Part shown: one piece after another, positions 1 through 7,163 of the stretch
How the letters are laid out: each line of letters begins with the position of its first letter
Position numbering within the stretch: the stretch's first letter is position 1
Assembly (NCBI GenBank): GCA_002700305.1
Contig: PACZ01000041.1
Span: 1 to 43,747, forward strand
Reading direction: 5' to 3'
Origin: Hyphomonas sp.
Lineage (GTDB): Bacteria > Pseudomonadota > Alphaproteobacteria > Caulobacterales > Hyphomonadaceae
Length of the DNA: 43,747 bases
Made by a program: the position numbers and the translations under genes
Notes under the pieces: generated by a model
The model's database searches: none
Told to the model about the DNA's origin: nothing
Seen by the model: the letters and a program-made list of their open reading frames with translations, nothing else

Positions 1-1
1 C

Positions 2-436
2 CTGGAGACGCCATGGGACGTGCTGCAGGCCCGGTATGAGGCGGAATCCCGCGCGACACTGAAGGCCAGCGCCGATGCGATCCTGGCCATGAGCGGCACC
101 GATGTGCCCTATGGCGGCGACTTCTACACCGCCGCACGTACGCTGGGCGGAACGTATCTCAGCACCTATTGGCGGCGCTGGAAGGGCCTGCCGCGCTCAA
201 GCGATGCTTATGACATCTGCAGCCGTTTCGGGAACAATAGTTCGGAATGCAACCTGGTCATGCCGTGGGCGCAAAATACCTTTGACGCCCAGCGCGCACA
301 GGAACAAAAGGCCTCCGATGCTTATGCGCGGCAGGTGGAGCTGACCAAACGCAAACCGCCAGCCTACCGTCCGCCATCCTATGAACCGCGCTGCTATGAT
401 CAGGGAAATGGGAAAGAGCTTTGCTTCTTTGATTAG
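2..436 (+). CDS. Hypothetical protein, 5' end outside window
   Basis: The frame is open from base 2, so the gene very probably begins upstream of the window. A GTG at 20 is the first possible start inside it but has no clear ribosome binding site. The visible part is about 144 residues, has no membrane segment, and is rich in Tyr, Arg and Pro near the end. Four Cys residues (two mid-protein, two in the last 15 residues) could form disulfides if the protein is exported. No known domain is recognised. It ends 20 bases before the amidohydrolase gene on the same strand, so the two may be co-transcribed. Confidence 0.6.
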   Translation: METPWDVLQARYEAESRATLKASADAILAMSGTDVPYGGDFYTAARTLGGTYLSTYWRRWKGLPRSSDAYDICSRFGNNSSECNLVMPWAQNTFDAQRAQEQKASDAYARQVELTKRKPPAYRPPSYEPRCYDQGNGKELCFFD

Positions 437-456
437 GCTGGCGTAACGCAGTTCAC

Positions 457-1908
457 ATGACGAAACACACACTTAAAATGACCAGCGCGGCACTGGCCGT
501 TGCCACGCTTGCATCACTGGTTGCTTGCGCAACCGATCCGGCGCCCGAACCGCTCAGCGGGGACCTGCTGATCCGTGATGTGCGTACGATCGGCTTTGAA
601 GGCGAGACGCCTGCGATCCGTGAGCACGCTTTCGTGCTGGTGAAGGATGGGAAAATCCTCGCCGTGCGGGACACCGGCGAGGGCCTCTCCGCGCCGGAAA
701 TTGTGGACGGCGCCGGGCGCACGATGGTGCCGGGCCTGACCGACATGCACGTGCATATCTGGGACGAGGCGGAGCTGGGCGCTTACCTGTCCTGGGGCGT
801 GACGCGGGTGCGCAACATGTCCGGTCTCTCCTTTCACCTGCCGCTTGTGAAGCGGATCGAGGCGGGCGAGGTGATGGGGCCGCACCTCATCACGACCGGG
901 CCAATCCTCAACAGCCCCGGCCCGAACGCGCAAATCAACCACCAGATGGTCGAAACCGCGGACGAAGCGCGCGCCGCTGTCGCGTGGCAGGCCGAGGCGG
1001 GGTTTGACCGGATCAAGGTCTATTCCAACCTCACCCGCCCGGCCTATGAGGCGATCATCGAGGAAGCCGCCGCGCGGGACATGCCGGTCGCCGGCCACAC
1101 GCCGGAAGGTGTGCGCGAAGAGGGCATGCCGGAGGACAAACCGTTCGACATTTCTTTCGAGGAAGTGCTGGCTGATCATTTCGAGACGATCGAGCATATC
1201 GAAACCGTCGTCTGGCACGGCCTGCGCAACCGCCATGATGAAGCGGCGGCGCGTGCGCTTGCCCGGAAGATCGCCGCCGAAGGCGTGCCGGTGACGACGA
1301 CCCTGCTGGCGCACCGGAACCTGCTTCTGGTCGCCGAGACGGAAGGCGCAGCGGCAACCCGTCCGGGGACGGAACTCCTGAATGTGGTGGAGCAGCAGAC
1401 CGAAGCCGGAAACTTTCAATTCTGGGCCGGGCAGGATCCGGCGCCTGTCGCGGAAGATGCGGTCTTCTATGCCCGTGTCGCAAAGATCTTCCAGGAAGAG
1501 GGTGTCACGCTGCTGGCAGGTACGGATGCGGGCATCTTCACGAACATTCCCGGCAAGTCGCTGGGTGAGGAACTGGCCCTGCTGACCGGCGCGGGCCTGT
1601 CACCCTATGACGTGCTGCGATCGGCGACTTACACACCGTCTGTCGTGCTGGGTACAGCCGGGCAGGATGGCTGCGTGGAGGCAGGATGCGCGGCGGACCT
1701 CGTCCTGCTGTCCTGCGATCCGCTGGCGGACATTGCCTGCGCGGCAGAGCCTGCGGGGCTGGTCTATCGCGGCGAGTGGCTGGACCGGGCAGCGCTGGAC
1801 GGCCTGCGCCAGGGCGCGGCCGAGCAGGATGCAGACCGGACGATGGCCAATGTTTTCGGCGGCATGGCTGAATACGGCGTCGATCTCAGCGCGCCGACCG
1901 GGGAATAG
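457..1908 (+). CDS. Amidohydrolase family lipoprotein
   Basis: Predicted metal-dependent hydrolase of the imidazolonepropionase-like amidohydrolase superfamily, 483 residues. The N-terminus is a lipoprotein signal with lipobox LVAC (Cys about 24), so it should be anchored in the envelope facing the periplasm. Metal-site motifs appear in order: HVH after the first beta strand, the candidate carboxylated Lys in IKVYSN, His in GHTPEG, His in IEHIET, and Asp in GTDAG. The substrate cannot be read from sequence; relatives cleave dipeptides, cyclic amides or urea-type bonds. A second, non-lipoprotein member of the superfamily lies at 20088-21368. The next gene is convergent. A start at the Met at 478 is also possible and keeps the lipobox. 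Confidence 0.85.
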   Translation: MTKHTLKMTSAALAVATLASLVACATDPAPEPLSGDLLIRDVRTIGFEGETPAIREHAFVLVKDGKILAVRDTGEGLSAPEIVDGAGRTMVPGLTDMHVHIWDEAELGAYLSWGVTRVRNMSGLSFHLPLVKRIEAGEVMGPHLITTGPILNSPGPNAQINHQMVETADEARAAVAWQAEAGFDRIKVYSNLTRPAYEAIIEEAAARDMPVAGHTPEGVREEGMPEDKPFDISFEEVLADHFETIEHIETVVWHGLRNRHDEAAARALARKIAAEGVPVTTTLLAHRNLLLVAETEGAAATRPGTELLNVVEQQTEAGNFQFWAGQDPAPVAEDAVFYARVAKIFQEEGVTLLAGTDAGIFTNIPGKSLGEELALLTGAGLSPYDVLRSATYTPSVVLGTAGQDGCVEAGCAADLVLLSCDPLADIACAAEPAGLVYRGEWLDRAALDGLRQGAAEQDADRTMANVFGGMAEYGVDLSAPTGE

Positions 1909-2104
1909 GCGAACGGGAAACGCGCCACGCCGTGGATGTGCAGTCCAGGAATGGCGGTTTGCCTGCCGCCGGGTCGATTTGGGAAAATGCGGCAGGCAAA
2001 ACGCCGGACGCGCCGTTGCGTCCTGCTTCTGAAACGCGACAGCGCCGGGAATCCGTCGTGGGAAGTTCGCTTTTTGGGTGAAGTTTCGGTGACAGGCCCG
2101 GGCG

Positions 2105-3166
2105 TCAGGCGTGCGGATCGATCAGGATCTTGATTTCATGAGGATCTCTGGCGAGCGCGTCGAAGGCGGCTTCGGTGCTGGCCAGCGGCTGGCGGCTGGT
2201 GATGAGGCGCGCGGCCTGGTCTGCGTGGGCTTCGATCAGGGGCAGCGCGGTGGCGAATTCTTCCGGCCGGTAGGCGAAGCTGAACTCCAGAGTCAGTTCC
2301 CGCGTGATGCCGTCCAGCGGGGTGATCGTCTCTTCATGCGGGCAGACGCCGACAATGACGACATGCGCATGGGCCGGCGCCGATTTCACGATCTGTCCGA
2401 GAACGCCCGGCGCGCCGGTACATTCGAAAATGTTGAGGCCCGGCGGCTGGCCGCGGAAATCCCGCTCCAGCAGGGGGGACATGACCGCCGGTTCGTGGCC
2501 GAGATCGCCCCAGCGCTCATAGGGGCTGTCGGTTGCCGGATCGAGCACGATATCTGCGCCGAGACTGGCAGCGACGGCGCGGCGTTCGGCGGAAAAGTCT
2601 GCGGCGAGGATTGGCCCGCGCCCGGCGATTTTCAGCGCGAGAATGACGGCGAGGCCGACCGGCCCGCAGCCGATCACCATGTTCGGACCGTCGTTGCGGC
2701 TCGCGAGGTTCACCGCATGCAGGCCGACCGAAAGCGGCTCGGTCAGCGCGGCAAGATCGTCCGGAATGCCCTCCGGCACCCGGAAAGTGCGTTCGGCATC
2801 GATGCAGGACAGGGTGGCGAGGCCGCCGCTGTGGAAGGGCGAGAGGCCGATACAGGCCGGGCCGTCATGGCTGTGCGTGAAGGGCAGGCCGGTCACCCGG
2901 TCGCCCACCTTTAGCGCAGTCTCCGTGCCCGGAGCGATGCCGACGATCCTGGCCGAGAATTCATGGCCGGGCACGATCATGGGCAGCTGGTGTTGCGCCT
3001 CGGGCGGGGTGACATCTGCCAGCTCCGCCATCTGCTTGCGCAGGCTGAGGTCACTGCCGCAGATGCCGTTGAACAGGGGCTGGACCAGAAGCTGTCCGGC
3101 GGCGGGGGACGGGTCGGGCAGGTCTGTGATACGGAAGGTTTTGCCCTGAAGGGTCAGTGCGCGCAT
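2105..3166 (-). CDS. Zinc-binding medium-chain alcohol dehydrogenase
   Basis: NAD(P)-dependent medium-chain dehydrogenase, 353 residues. The catalytic zinc ligands are visible as Cys36 in GICGSD and His68-Glu69 in PGHEF, with a further Glu in TEPLSVGLHAV. The nucleotide-binding segment MVIGCGPVGLAV follows. The usual four-Cys structural zinc lobe is missing, as in some threonine/sorbitol-dehydrogenase relatives. The start codon abuts the stop codon of the SDR gene upstream, so the two are translationally coupled. It is last in the operon cupin-SDR-ADH, facing a TetR regulator. Two successive oxidoreductases plus a cupin suggest oxidation of a hydroxylated carbon source; the substrate is unknown. 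Confidence 0.85.
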   Translation of the reverse strand: MRALTLQGKTFRITDLPDPSPAAGQLLVQPLFNGICGSDLSLRKQMAELADVTPPEAQHQLPMIVPGHEFSARIVGIAPGTETALKVGDRVTGLPFTHSHDGPACIGLSPFHSGGLATLSCIDAERTFRVPEGIPDDLAALTEPLSVGLHAVNLASRNDGPNMVIGCGPVGLAVILALKIAGRGPILAADFSAERRAVAASLGADIVLDPATDSPYERWGDLGHEPAVMSPLLERDFRGQPPGLNIFECTGAPGVLGQIVKSAPAHAHVVIVGVCPHEETITPLDGITRELTLEFSFAYRPEEFATALPLIEAHADQAARLITSRQPLASTEAAFDALARDPHEIKILIDPHA

Positions 3167-3952
3167 TTAGGCCTCCGGCAGGCCGGCGAAGAGGGCGACT
3201 TCCGGCTGGCCGGTATGCGCCGTGGTGCCGCCATCGGCGACCACGATGGAGCCAGTCATGTAGGAAGCAGCATCCGAGGCAAGGAAGGCGACCACATTCG
3301 CCATCTCCTCCGGCTGGGCGCCGCGGCCCATCGGGATGCGCTTGTGCCATTCTTCCGGCAGGCCAGGCATCTGGTTCATCCCGGCGGTGATCGGCGTCTC
3401 GACAAGGCCGGGGCAGAGGGCGTTCACCCGGATACCGTCGCGGGCATGGTCAATCGCCAGCGCCTTTGTGTAATTGATCACGGCGCCCTTGGCGGCATTG
3501 TAGGCCGCGAAGCGATAGTCCCCACCCAGGCCTGAAATCGAAGCTGTGTTCACGATGGCGCTGCCGCGCGGCATGTGCGGAATGGCATGGTGGCAGGCAT
3601 AATAGACGCTGTGCAGGTCGACCGCGATCACCTGTTCCCACTGGTCCGGCGGCAGTTCCACCGTGTTGCCGAAACTGCCGATGCCGGCATTGTTGAACAG
3701 GATGTCGATCCGTCCGTGTGCGTCTGCCGCGGCCTTGATGAGGGCGGCCACGTCGGCCTCTTTCGACACATCGCAGGTCACCGCCATGGCATCCGGACCG
3801 AGCGCCGAGGCAAGGGCATTTGCCGCGTCTCCGGAAATGTCTGCGAGCACGACCTTTGCGCCTTCACCTGCCATGAGGCGGGCCGTTGCCGCACCGATGC
3901 CAGAGGCTGCACCCGTGATGACGGCGACCTTGTCTTGAAATCGTTTTGTCAT
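3167..3952 (-). CDS. SDR family NAD(P)-dependent oxidoreductase
   Basis: Classical short-chain dehydrogenase of 261 residues, the usual length. The cofactor motif TGAASGIG lies at residues 14-21, NNAG near 87-90, a catalytic Ser around 138-140 and YxxxK at Tyr151/Lys155. Asp38 in the second strand region (VLADIS) favours NAD over NADP. A glycine-tolerant C-terminal region with MTGSIVVADGG completes the fold. It sits 15 bases after the cupin gene and is directly joined to the alcohol dehydrogenase gene, so all three probably form one transcript. The substrate is likely a secondary alcohol or ketone but cannot be specified. Confidence 0.9.
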   Translation of the reverse strand: MTKRFQDKVAVITGAASGIGAATARLMAGEGAKVVLADISGDAANALASALGPDAMAVTCDVSKEADVAALIKAAADAHGRIDILFNNAGIGSFGNTVELPPDQWEQVIAVDLHSVYYACHHAIPHMPRGSAIVNTASISGLGGDYRFAAYNAAKGAVINYTKALAIDHARDGIRVNALCPGLVETPITAGMNQMPGLPEEWHKRIPMGRGAQPEEMANVVAFLASDAASYMTGSIVVADGGTTAHTGQPEVALFAGLPEA

Positions 3953-3967
3953 CCGTTTGCCGCTCCG

Positions 3968-4504
3968 TCAGGACAGGACTGAGCTGGGAGGAGACTCATC
4001 TGCCCATGCGGAGCGGCGCTCGGAGATAACCCCCGAAATTTTCTGCCAGGCCGGCAGCGTCTTCGCGAGAAACTTGATGTCGAAGTCTTCCTGGGTGCGG
4101 AATTCAAGCACTTCCACGCCGTCGGGGCCGGGCGTGTAGCGGTAGGCCTTGCCCGCACCCAGGAAGAAACCGTCGCCTGGGCCCAGCGTATCGGTACCCA
4201 GTTGGAGGCTGCCTGCGACGATATAATAAAGACAATCGGAATTGTGCGTATGAAGAGGGAGCGGAAAGCCGCTCTTGAACCAGGCATAGGTGAGGCTGAA
4301 GCCCGGCTGGGAGAACAGCGTCTTGACCACATTGCCTTCGGCGAAACCGGCTTCAAGCGCGGCGCCAATGCCGGCCTCAAGGTCCGGTGTCATGTCCGCA
4401 ACTTCCATATGTGCGGTCTCGTCCAGCGAGGGCGCTTCGGATGTGCGGAAAATCTGGTACCCGGCGGCGGTGGCCGGTTTTTCGGTGACGTCTGCGTCGC
4501 TCAT
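3968..4504 (-). CDS. Cupin domain-containing protein
   Basis: Small beta-barrel cupin protein of 178 residues. The first cupin motif holds His85-x-His87, with a downstream GDGFFLGAGKAYRYTPGP stretch forming the second half of the barrel, so a metal-binding sensor or small-molecule enzyme is plausible. The start at 4504 is chosen because GGAGGAAGAG lies just upstream; the frame stays open 30 codons further, through DNA better explained as leader. It is the first gene of the cupin-SDR-ADH operon, divergent from the TetR gene at 4696. It may be an isomerase, a dioxygenase-like enzyme or a binding protein; sequence alone does not decide. Confidence 0.8.
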   Translation of the reverse strand: MSDADVTEKPATAAGYQIFRTSEAPSLDETAHMEVADMTPDLEAGIGAALEAGFAEGNVVKTLFSQPGFSLTYAWFKSGFPLPLHTHNSDCLYYIVAGSLQLGTDTLGPGDGFFLGAGKAYRYTPGPDGVEVLEFRTQEDFDIKFLAKTLPAWQKISGVISERRSAWADESPPSSVLS

Positions 4505-4581
4505 GTCTCTTCCTCCCATGGCCCCTTTTGAGGCCGTTCCGGCGGGCGCCCGGTCTGTTGCCGAGTCTTCCACCTGAAAGA

Positions 4582-4618
4582 AGGGTACCGGCAAAATTTA
4601 AATAGTCAATGCTGACTA
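4582..4618 (-). promoter_or_regulatory. Operon promoter overlapped by a TetR-type palindromic operator
   Basis: A perfect inverted repeat TAGTCA-ATGC-TGACTA occupies 4603-4618. On the minus strand it contains a -35 hexamer TTGACT (4609-4604), followed 16 bases later by TACCCT (4587-4582) as -10. A repressor bound to the palindrome would cover the -35 of the cupin-SDR-ADH operon. The adjacent divergent TetR gene is the obvious candidate binder. The inverted repeat is seen directly; its use as an operator is inferred. Confidence 0.6.
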
Positions 4619-4635
4619 ATGAGGGTGCTGCGCGG

Positions 4636-4663
4636 TTGACGCGGGCGGGCCGCTGGCCATTAT
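4636..4663 (+). promoter_or_regulatory. Candidate promoter of the TetR gene
   Basis: TTGACG (4636-4641), a 16-base spacer and CATTAT (4658-4663) resemble a sigma-70 promoter. Transcription would begin near 4670, downstream of the far-upstream ATG at 4609, which supports translation from 4696. The palindrome at 4603-4618 lies just upstream, so the regulator could also control itself. Confidence 0.4.
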
Positions 4664-4695
4664 CGGCGCCCTCAGGGCAGGAAGCGGCGGGCGGG

Positions 4696-5325
4696 ATGAC
4701 CGAAATCAAGGAGCGTTCAGGGCGCAAACGTACCCGCCGCGGAGAGGAAACCCGCCGGCAGCTGATCGACGCCTGCATCGATTGCCTCAATGAACGCGGC
4801 TATGCCGGCACCTCCATCGAGGCCGTTATGGCGAAGGCCGGCATCAGCCGCGGCTCGGTGCTGAACCAGTTTCCGACACGCCTGGACCTGATGACCGCCA
4901 CGATCGAGGCGGCCATGCGGGCCATGATGGCCGACACGCGGGCCCGGTTCGAGCGCATTGCCGACCCGGTCGAGCGGCTGCGCCGGTTGTGCGATGTCTA
5001 TTGGGAAACACAGAGCCTGCCTCGGTCTGTCGCGGTGACGGAAGTCCTGCTGGCCGCGCGCTGGGACACAGACCTTGCCGCCATGCTGGGCCGCGTGACG
5101 AAGGACATCGAGATCGAACTCGACACCGAAACGCGCAGGCGCGGGGAGGAAGCCGGGGTGAACGATCCGGAGGCGCTGGTGGTGCATGCGCGCATGCTGA
5201 TCCTGTCACTGCGCGGCATGACGCTGGAGCTGATGTTCGATCCGGACCGGCAGATCATCCACCATGCGCTGGAGGAAATCCGCGCATCGCACCAGGCATT
5301 CTGCGACCGGGTCTTGTCCGGCTAG
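4696..5325 (+). CDS. TetR/AcrR family transcriptional regulator
   Basis: TetR-type repressor, 209 residues from this start. After a basic tail, the helix-turn-helix spans about residues 20-64, with the typical ending GISRGSVLNQFPTRLDLM. The rest is an all-helical ligand-binding domain with no recognisable ligand signature. An in-frame ATG at 4609 would add 29 residues but lies inside the palindromic operator and upstream of the likely transcription start, so 4696 is preferred. It is divergent from the cupin-SDR-ADH operon, so the likely role is repression released by a pathway substrate. Its 3' end overlaps the stop of the convergent sigma factor gene by 4 bases. Confidence 0.88.
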   Translation: MTEIKERSGRKRTRRGEETRRQLIDACIDCLNERGYAGTSIEAVMAKAGISRGSVLNQFPTRLDLMTATIEAAMRAMMADTRARFERIADPVERLRRLCDVYWETQSLPRSVAVTEVLLAARWDTDLAAMLGRVTKDIEIELDTETRRRGEEAGVNDPEALVVHARMLILSLRGMTLELMFDPDRQIIHHALEEIRASHQAFCDRVLSG

Positions 5326-6191
5326 CCGGGCAGTTTGTCCGGATTGCGCATGGCGTAGAGCCAGGCGATGCGGCCATCCGCGGAAGGGGCGAGCGTCAGG
5401 ATCAGGTCCACGCGTCCATCCAGCCAACGCACAATGGCAGGCCCGCCATTGGCAAGGCCCGGCTCCACCGACCATTGCGCCTTTTCCTGCATGGCTTTCG
5501 ACATGACCGCCATCAGCACCTGGGTGATGTCCTGAGGCCCGATCAGTGGGCGGAGCGCTGCGCGGACCTTCTTGCCGCCATCGGTATAGGCCACGGCATC
5601 CGGTGCAAACAGGTTGAGCGCGGCGTCATGGTCGAGCGCGCCGGCCGCGGCCATGAAACGCTCCAGCAGGTCCGCCACGTCTTCGGGTGAAGCGTCAAAG
5701 CGCGGGCCGCTTTCCTGCAGGCGCTTGTGGGCCCGGCTGACGAGCTGGCGGCAGGCCGCTTCGGACTTGCCGGTGATACCGGCGATTTCGTCATAGCCGG
5801 CGTCGAAGGCTTCGCGCAGGATGAAGGCGGCGCGTTCGGTCGGCGACAGGCGCTCCATCGCCCAGAGCAGAGCCAGCTCGCATTCCTGCGCAAGGGCGAA
5901 GCGTTCCTCGACGCCGAGGCTGTCGCTCTCCACCAGCGGCTCCGGCAGCCACGGGCCGGGATAGGTCTCCCGCCGCACGCGGGCAGAGCGCAGCGCATCG
6001 ATGGCGATCCGCGTGGCGGTGCGGCGCAGCCATGCGCTGGGGTTCTCGATGGCCGCATGATCTGCCCGTTCCCAGCGCAGCCAGGTGTCCTGCACCGCGT
6101 CTTCCGCGCCCGCCCGCTCGCCCAGCATGCGGTAGCAGAGGGCCGTCAGGGCCGGGCGCTCGGCTTCGAACAGGGCGGTATCGGCGGTCAT
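5322..6191 (-). CDS. ECF41-family RNA polymerase sigma factor
   Basis: Sigma-70 family ECF factor of 289 residues. Region 2 covers about residues 10-75 (RMLGERAGAEDAVQDTWLRW) and region 4 about 105-160. A SnoaL-like C-terminal extension of about 120 residues replaces a separate anti-sigma factor. The three ECF41 signatures are visible: WLPEP in the linker (81-85), a DGG-K motif (204-207) and NPDKL at the C-terminus (283-287). In this family the extension is known to modulate core binding and promoter activity. The gene overlaps the AhpD-like gene by ATGA, the classic ECF41 neighbourhood. A matching ECF41 promoter precedes the operon, so positive autoregulation is likely. The inducing signal is not known. 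Confidence 0.92.
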   Translation of the reverse strand: MTADTALFEAERPALTALCYRMLGERAGAEDAVQDTWLRWERADHAAIENPSAWLRRTATRIAIDALRSARVRRETYPGPWLPEPLVESDSLGVEERFALAQECELALLWAMERLSPTERAAFILREAFDAGYDEIAGITGKSEAACRQLVSRAHKRLQESGPRFDASPEDVADLLERFMAAAGALDHDAALNLFAPDAVAYTDGGKKVRAALRPLIGPQDITQVLMAVMSKAMQEKAQWSVEPGLANGGPAIVRWLDGRVDLILTLAPSADGRIAWLYAMRNPDKLPG

Positions 6192-6724
6192 GCGGCGAGC
6201 TTCACGACCTTGCCGCCAAAGTCCAGCCTCTGGCAGGCTTGCCCATGGCCGAGGCCACGCTTGAGAACGGGATAGATCCGTCCGGACGCAGCGGCGAAAG
6301 CGCAGGAGACGGCGGCCTTCTTCCCGAACTCGCTCTCGATTTCGCGGCGCAGGTCATCGGCGCGCGGGTCGCCCGTGATGGCCATCATGGCAAAGCGGAA
6401 GCCGAGCCCGATTGCGCCGGCCTCCTGCGGACGGCCTTCGGCGCAGGCCTGAAGGCAGGCCGGATCGGCGCCGCCTTCAAGCGCCATGTCCACGACCAGC
6501 TGGGCGCACGGGCCGCAATCGCCTTCCAGGGTGGAGGCGAGCAGGGCGCCGGTCCAGGCGGCCTGTCCGGCGGCGGGGCCCCGATACTTGTAGAAGTTCG
6601 GCAGCCGGGCGAGGCCGATGGCGGCTCCCGGGCTGATGTCGATCAGGCCATGCATATAGGTGACATCGTAATTGTAGTGCCGGCCCATCTTGCGGGCTTT
6701 GCTGTGGAGGAATTTGCGGATCAT
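6188..6724 (-). CDS. AhpD/carboxymuconolactone decarboxylase-like protein
   Basis: 178-residue helical protein with a CGPC dithiol in EGDCGPCAQLVVD around residue 70, the position of the AhpD-type redox CxxC. The His that often follows in AhpD proteins is not present at the usual spacing, so the activity may be thiol-based but not peroxidase-coupled in the standard way. ECF41 sigma genes are characteristically linked to such carboxymuconolactone-decarboxylase-like or other oxidoreductase genes. The start at 6724 overlaps the stop of the membrane protein gene (ATGA), and its stop overlaps the sigma factor start, giving a tightly coupled operon. An upstream extension of the frame is not supported. 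Confidence 0.8.
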   Translation of the reverse strand: MIRKFLHSKARKMGRHYNYDVTYMHGLIDISPGAAIGLARLPNFYKYRGPAAGQAAWTGALLASTLEGDCGPCAQLVVDMALEGGADPACLQACAEGRPQEAGAIGLGFRFAMMAITGDPRADDLRREIESEFGKKAAVSCAFAAASGRIYPVLKRGLGHGQACQRLDFGGKVVKLAA

Positions 6725-7107
6725 GTTCTGATCTCCTTGCGGGTAAGACTGAGGGCAGCCGTGAAGGCGAGCCAGGCCGGGATCTGGATGCCGGCAAGGT
6801 TGACTAAGGCGATCTGATCGAACGGCAGACCGCGGGCGAACCAGATCCAGATGTGGAAGAGGGCATGCAGGGCCGGCCACGCCGCGCCGCAGATGGCAGC
6901 GGTCCGGTCATGTGCCAGCGCGCCATAGGAAAGGGCCCCGGCGCTCATCCCGAAGGCCAGGGCAATGTCCCGCACGAAGTGCAGGTTGAACGGCCCCATC
7001 ATGGCGACGCCGGGCACGGTCTCGTACCAGGTGTGCGGCGCAAACCACATCATCAGCGCATTGGCGAAATGCGCCGCGGCAATGAGGAAAAGGATCGGTC
7101 TCCACAT
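6721..7107 (-). CDS. Small four-helix membrane protein in the ECF41 operon
   Basis: 128 residues with about four hydrophobic segments (around residues 4-20, 45-65, 70-92 and 100-120), so probably an inner-membrane protein. No catalytic motif is evident. Trp and His residues are clustered in the loops, as in DoxX-like or DUF-type membrane proteins, but no family is assigned with confidence. It is first in the operon: an ECF41-type promoter lies just upstream, with AGGAG 7-8 bases before the ATG, and its stop overlaps the AhpD-like gene. Its position suggests a membrane partner of the AhpD-like protein, possibly in quinone or redox handling; this is inference. Confidence 0.75.
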   Translation of the reverse strand: MWRPILFLIAAAHFANALMMWFAPHTWYETVPGVAMMGPFNLHFVRDIALAFGMSAGALSYGALAHDRTAAICGAAWPALHALFHIWIWFARGLPFDQIALVNLAGIQIPAWLAFTAALSLTRKEIRT

Positions 7108-7132
7108 GTCATGTCTCCTGTTTCAGGGACAT

Positions 7133-7159
7133 GACGAGACAGCGGCCGGTTTTGTGACA
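7133..7159 (-). promoter_or_regulatory. ECF41-type promoter
   Basis: On the minus strand TGTCACA (7159-7153) is followed after 16 bases by CGTC (7136-7133), the promoter signature described for ECF41 sigma factors. Transcription would start about 20 bases before the ATG of the membrane protein gene. This links the sigma factor to its own operon. Confidence 0.8.
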
Positions 7160-7163
7160 GGGC

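Noticed and set aside
4609-4695. Earlier ATG start for the TetR gene
   Set aside because: The codon lies inside the operator and upstream of the likely transcription start.
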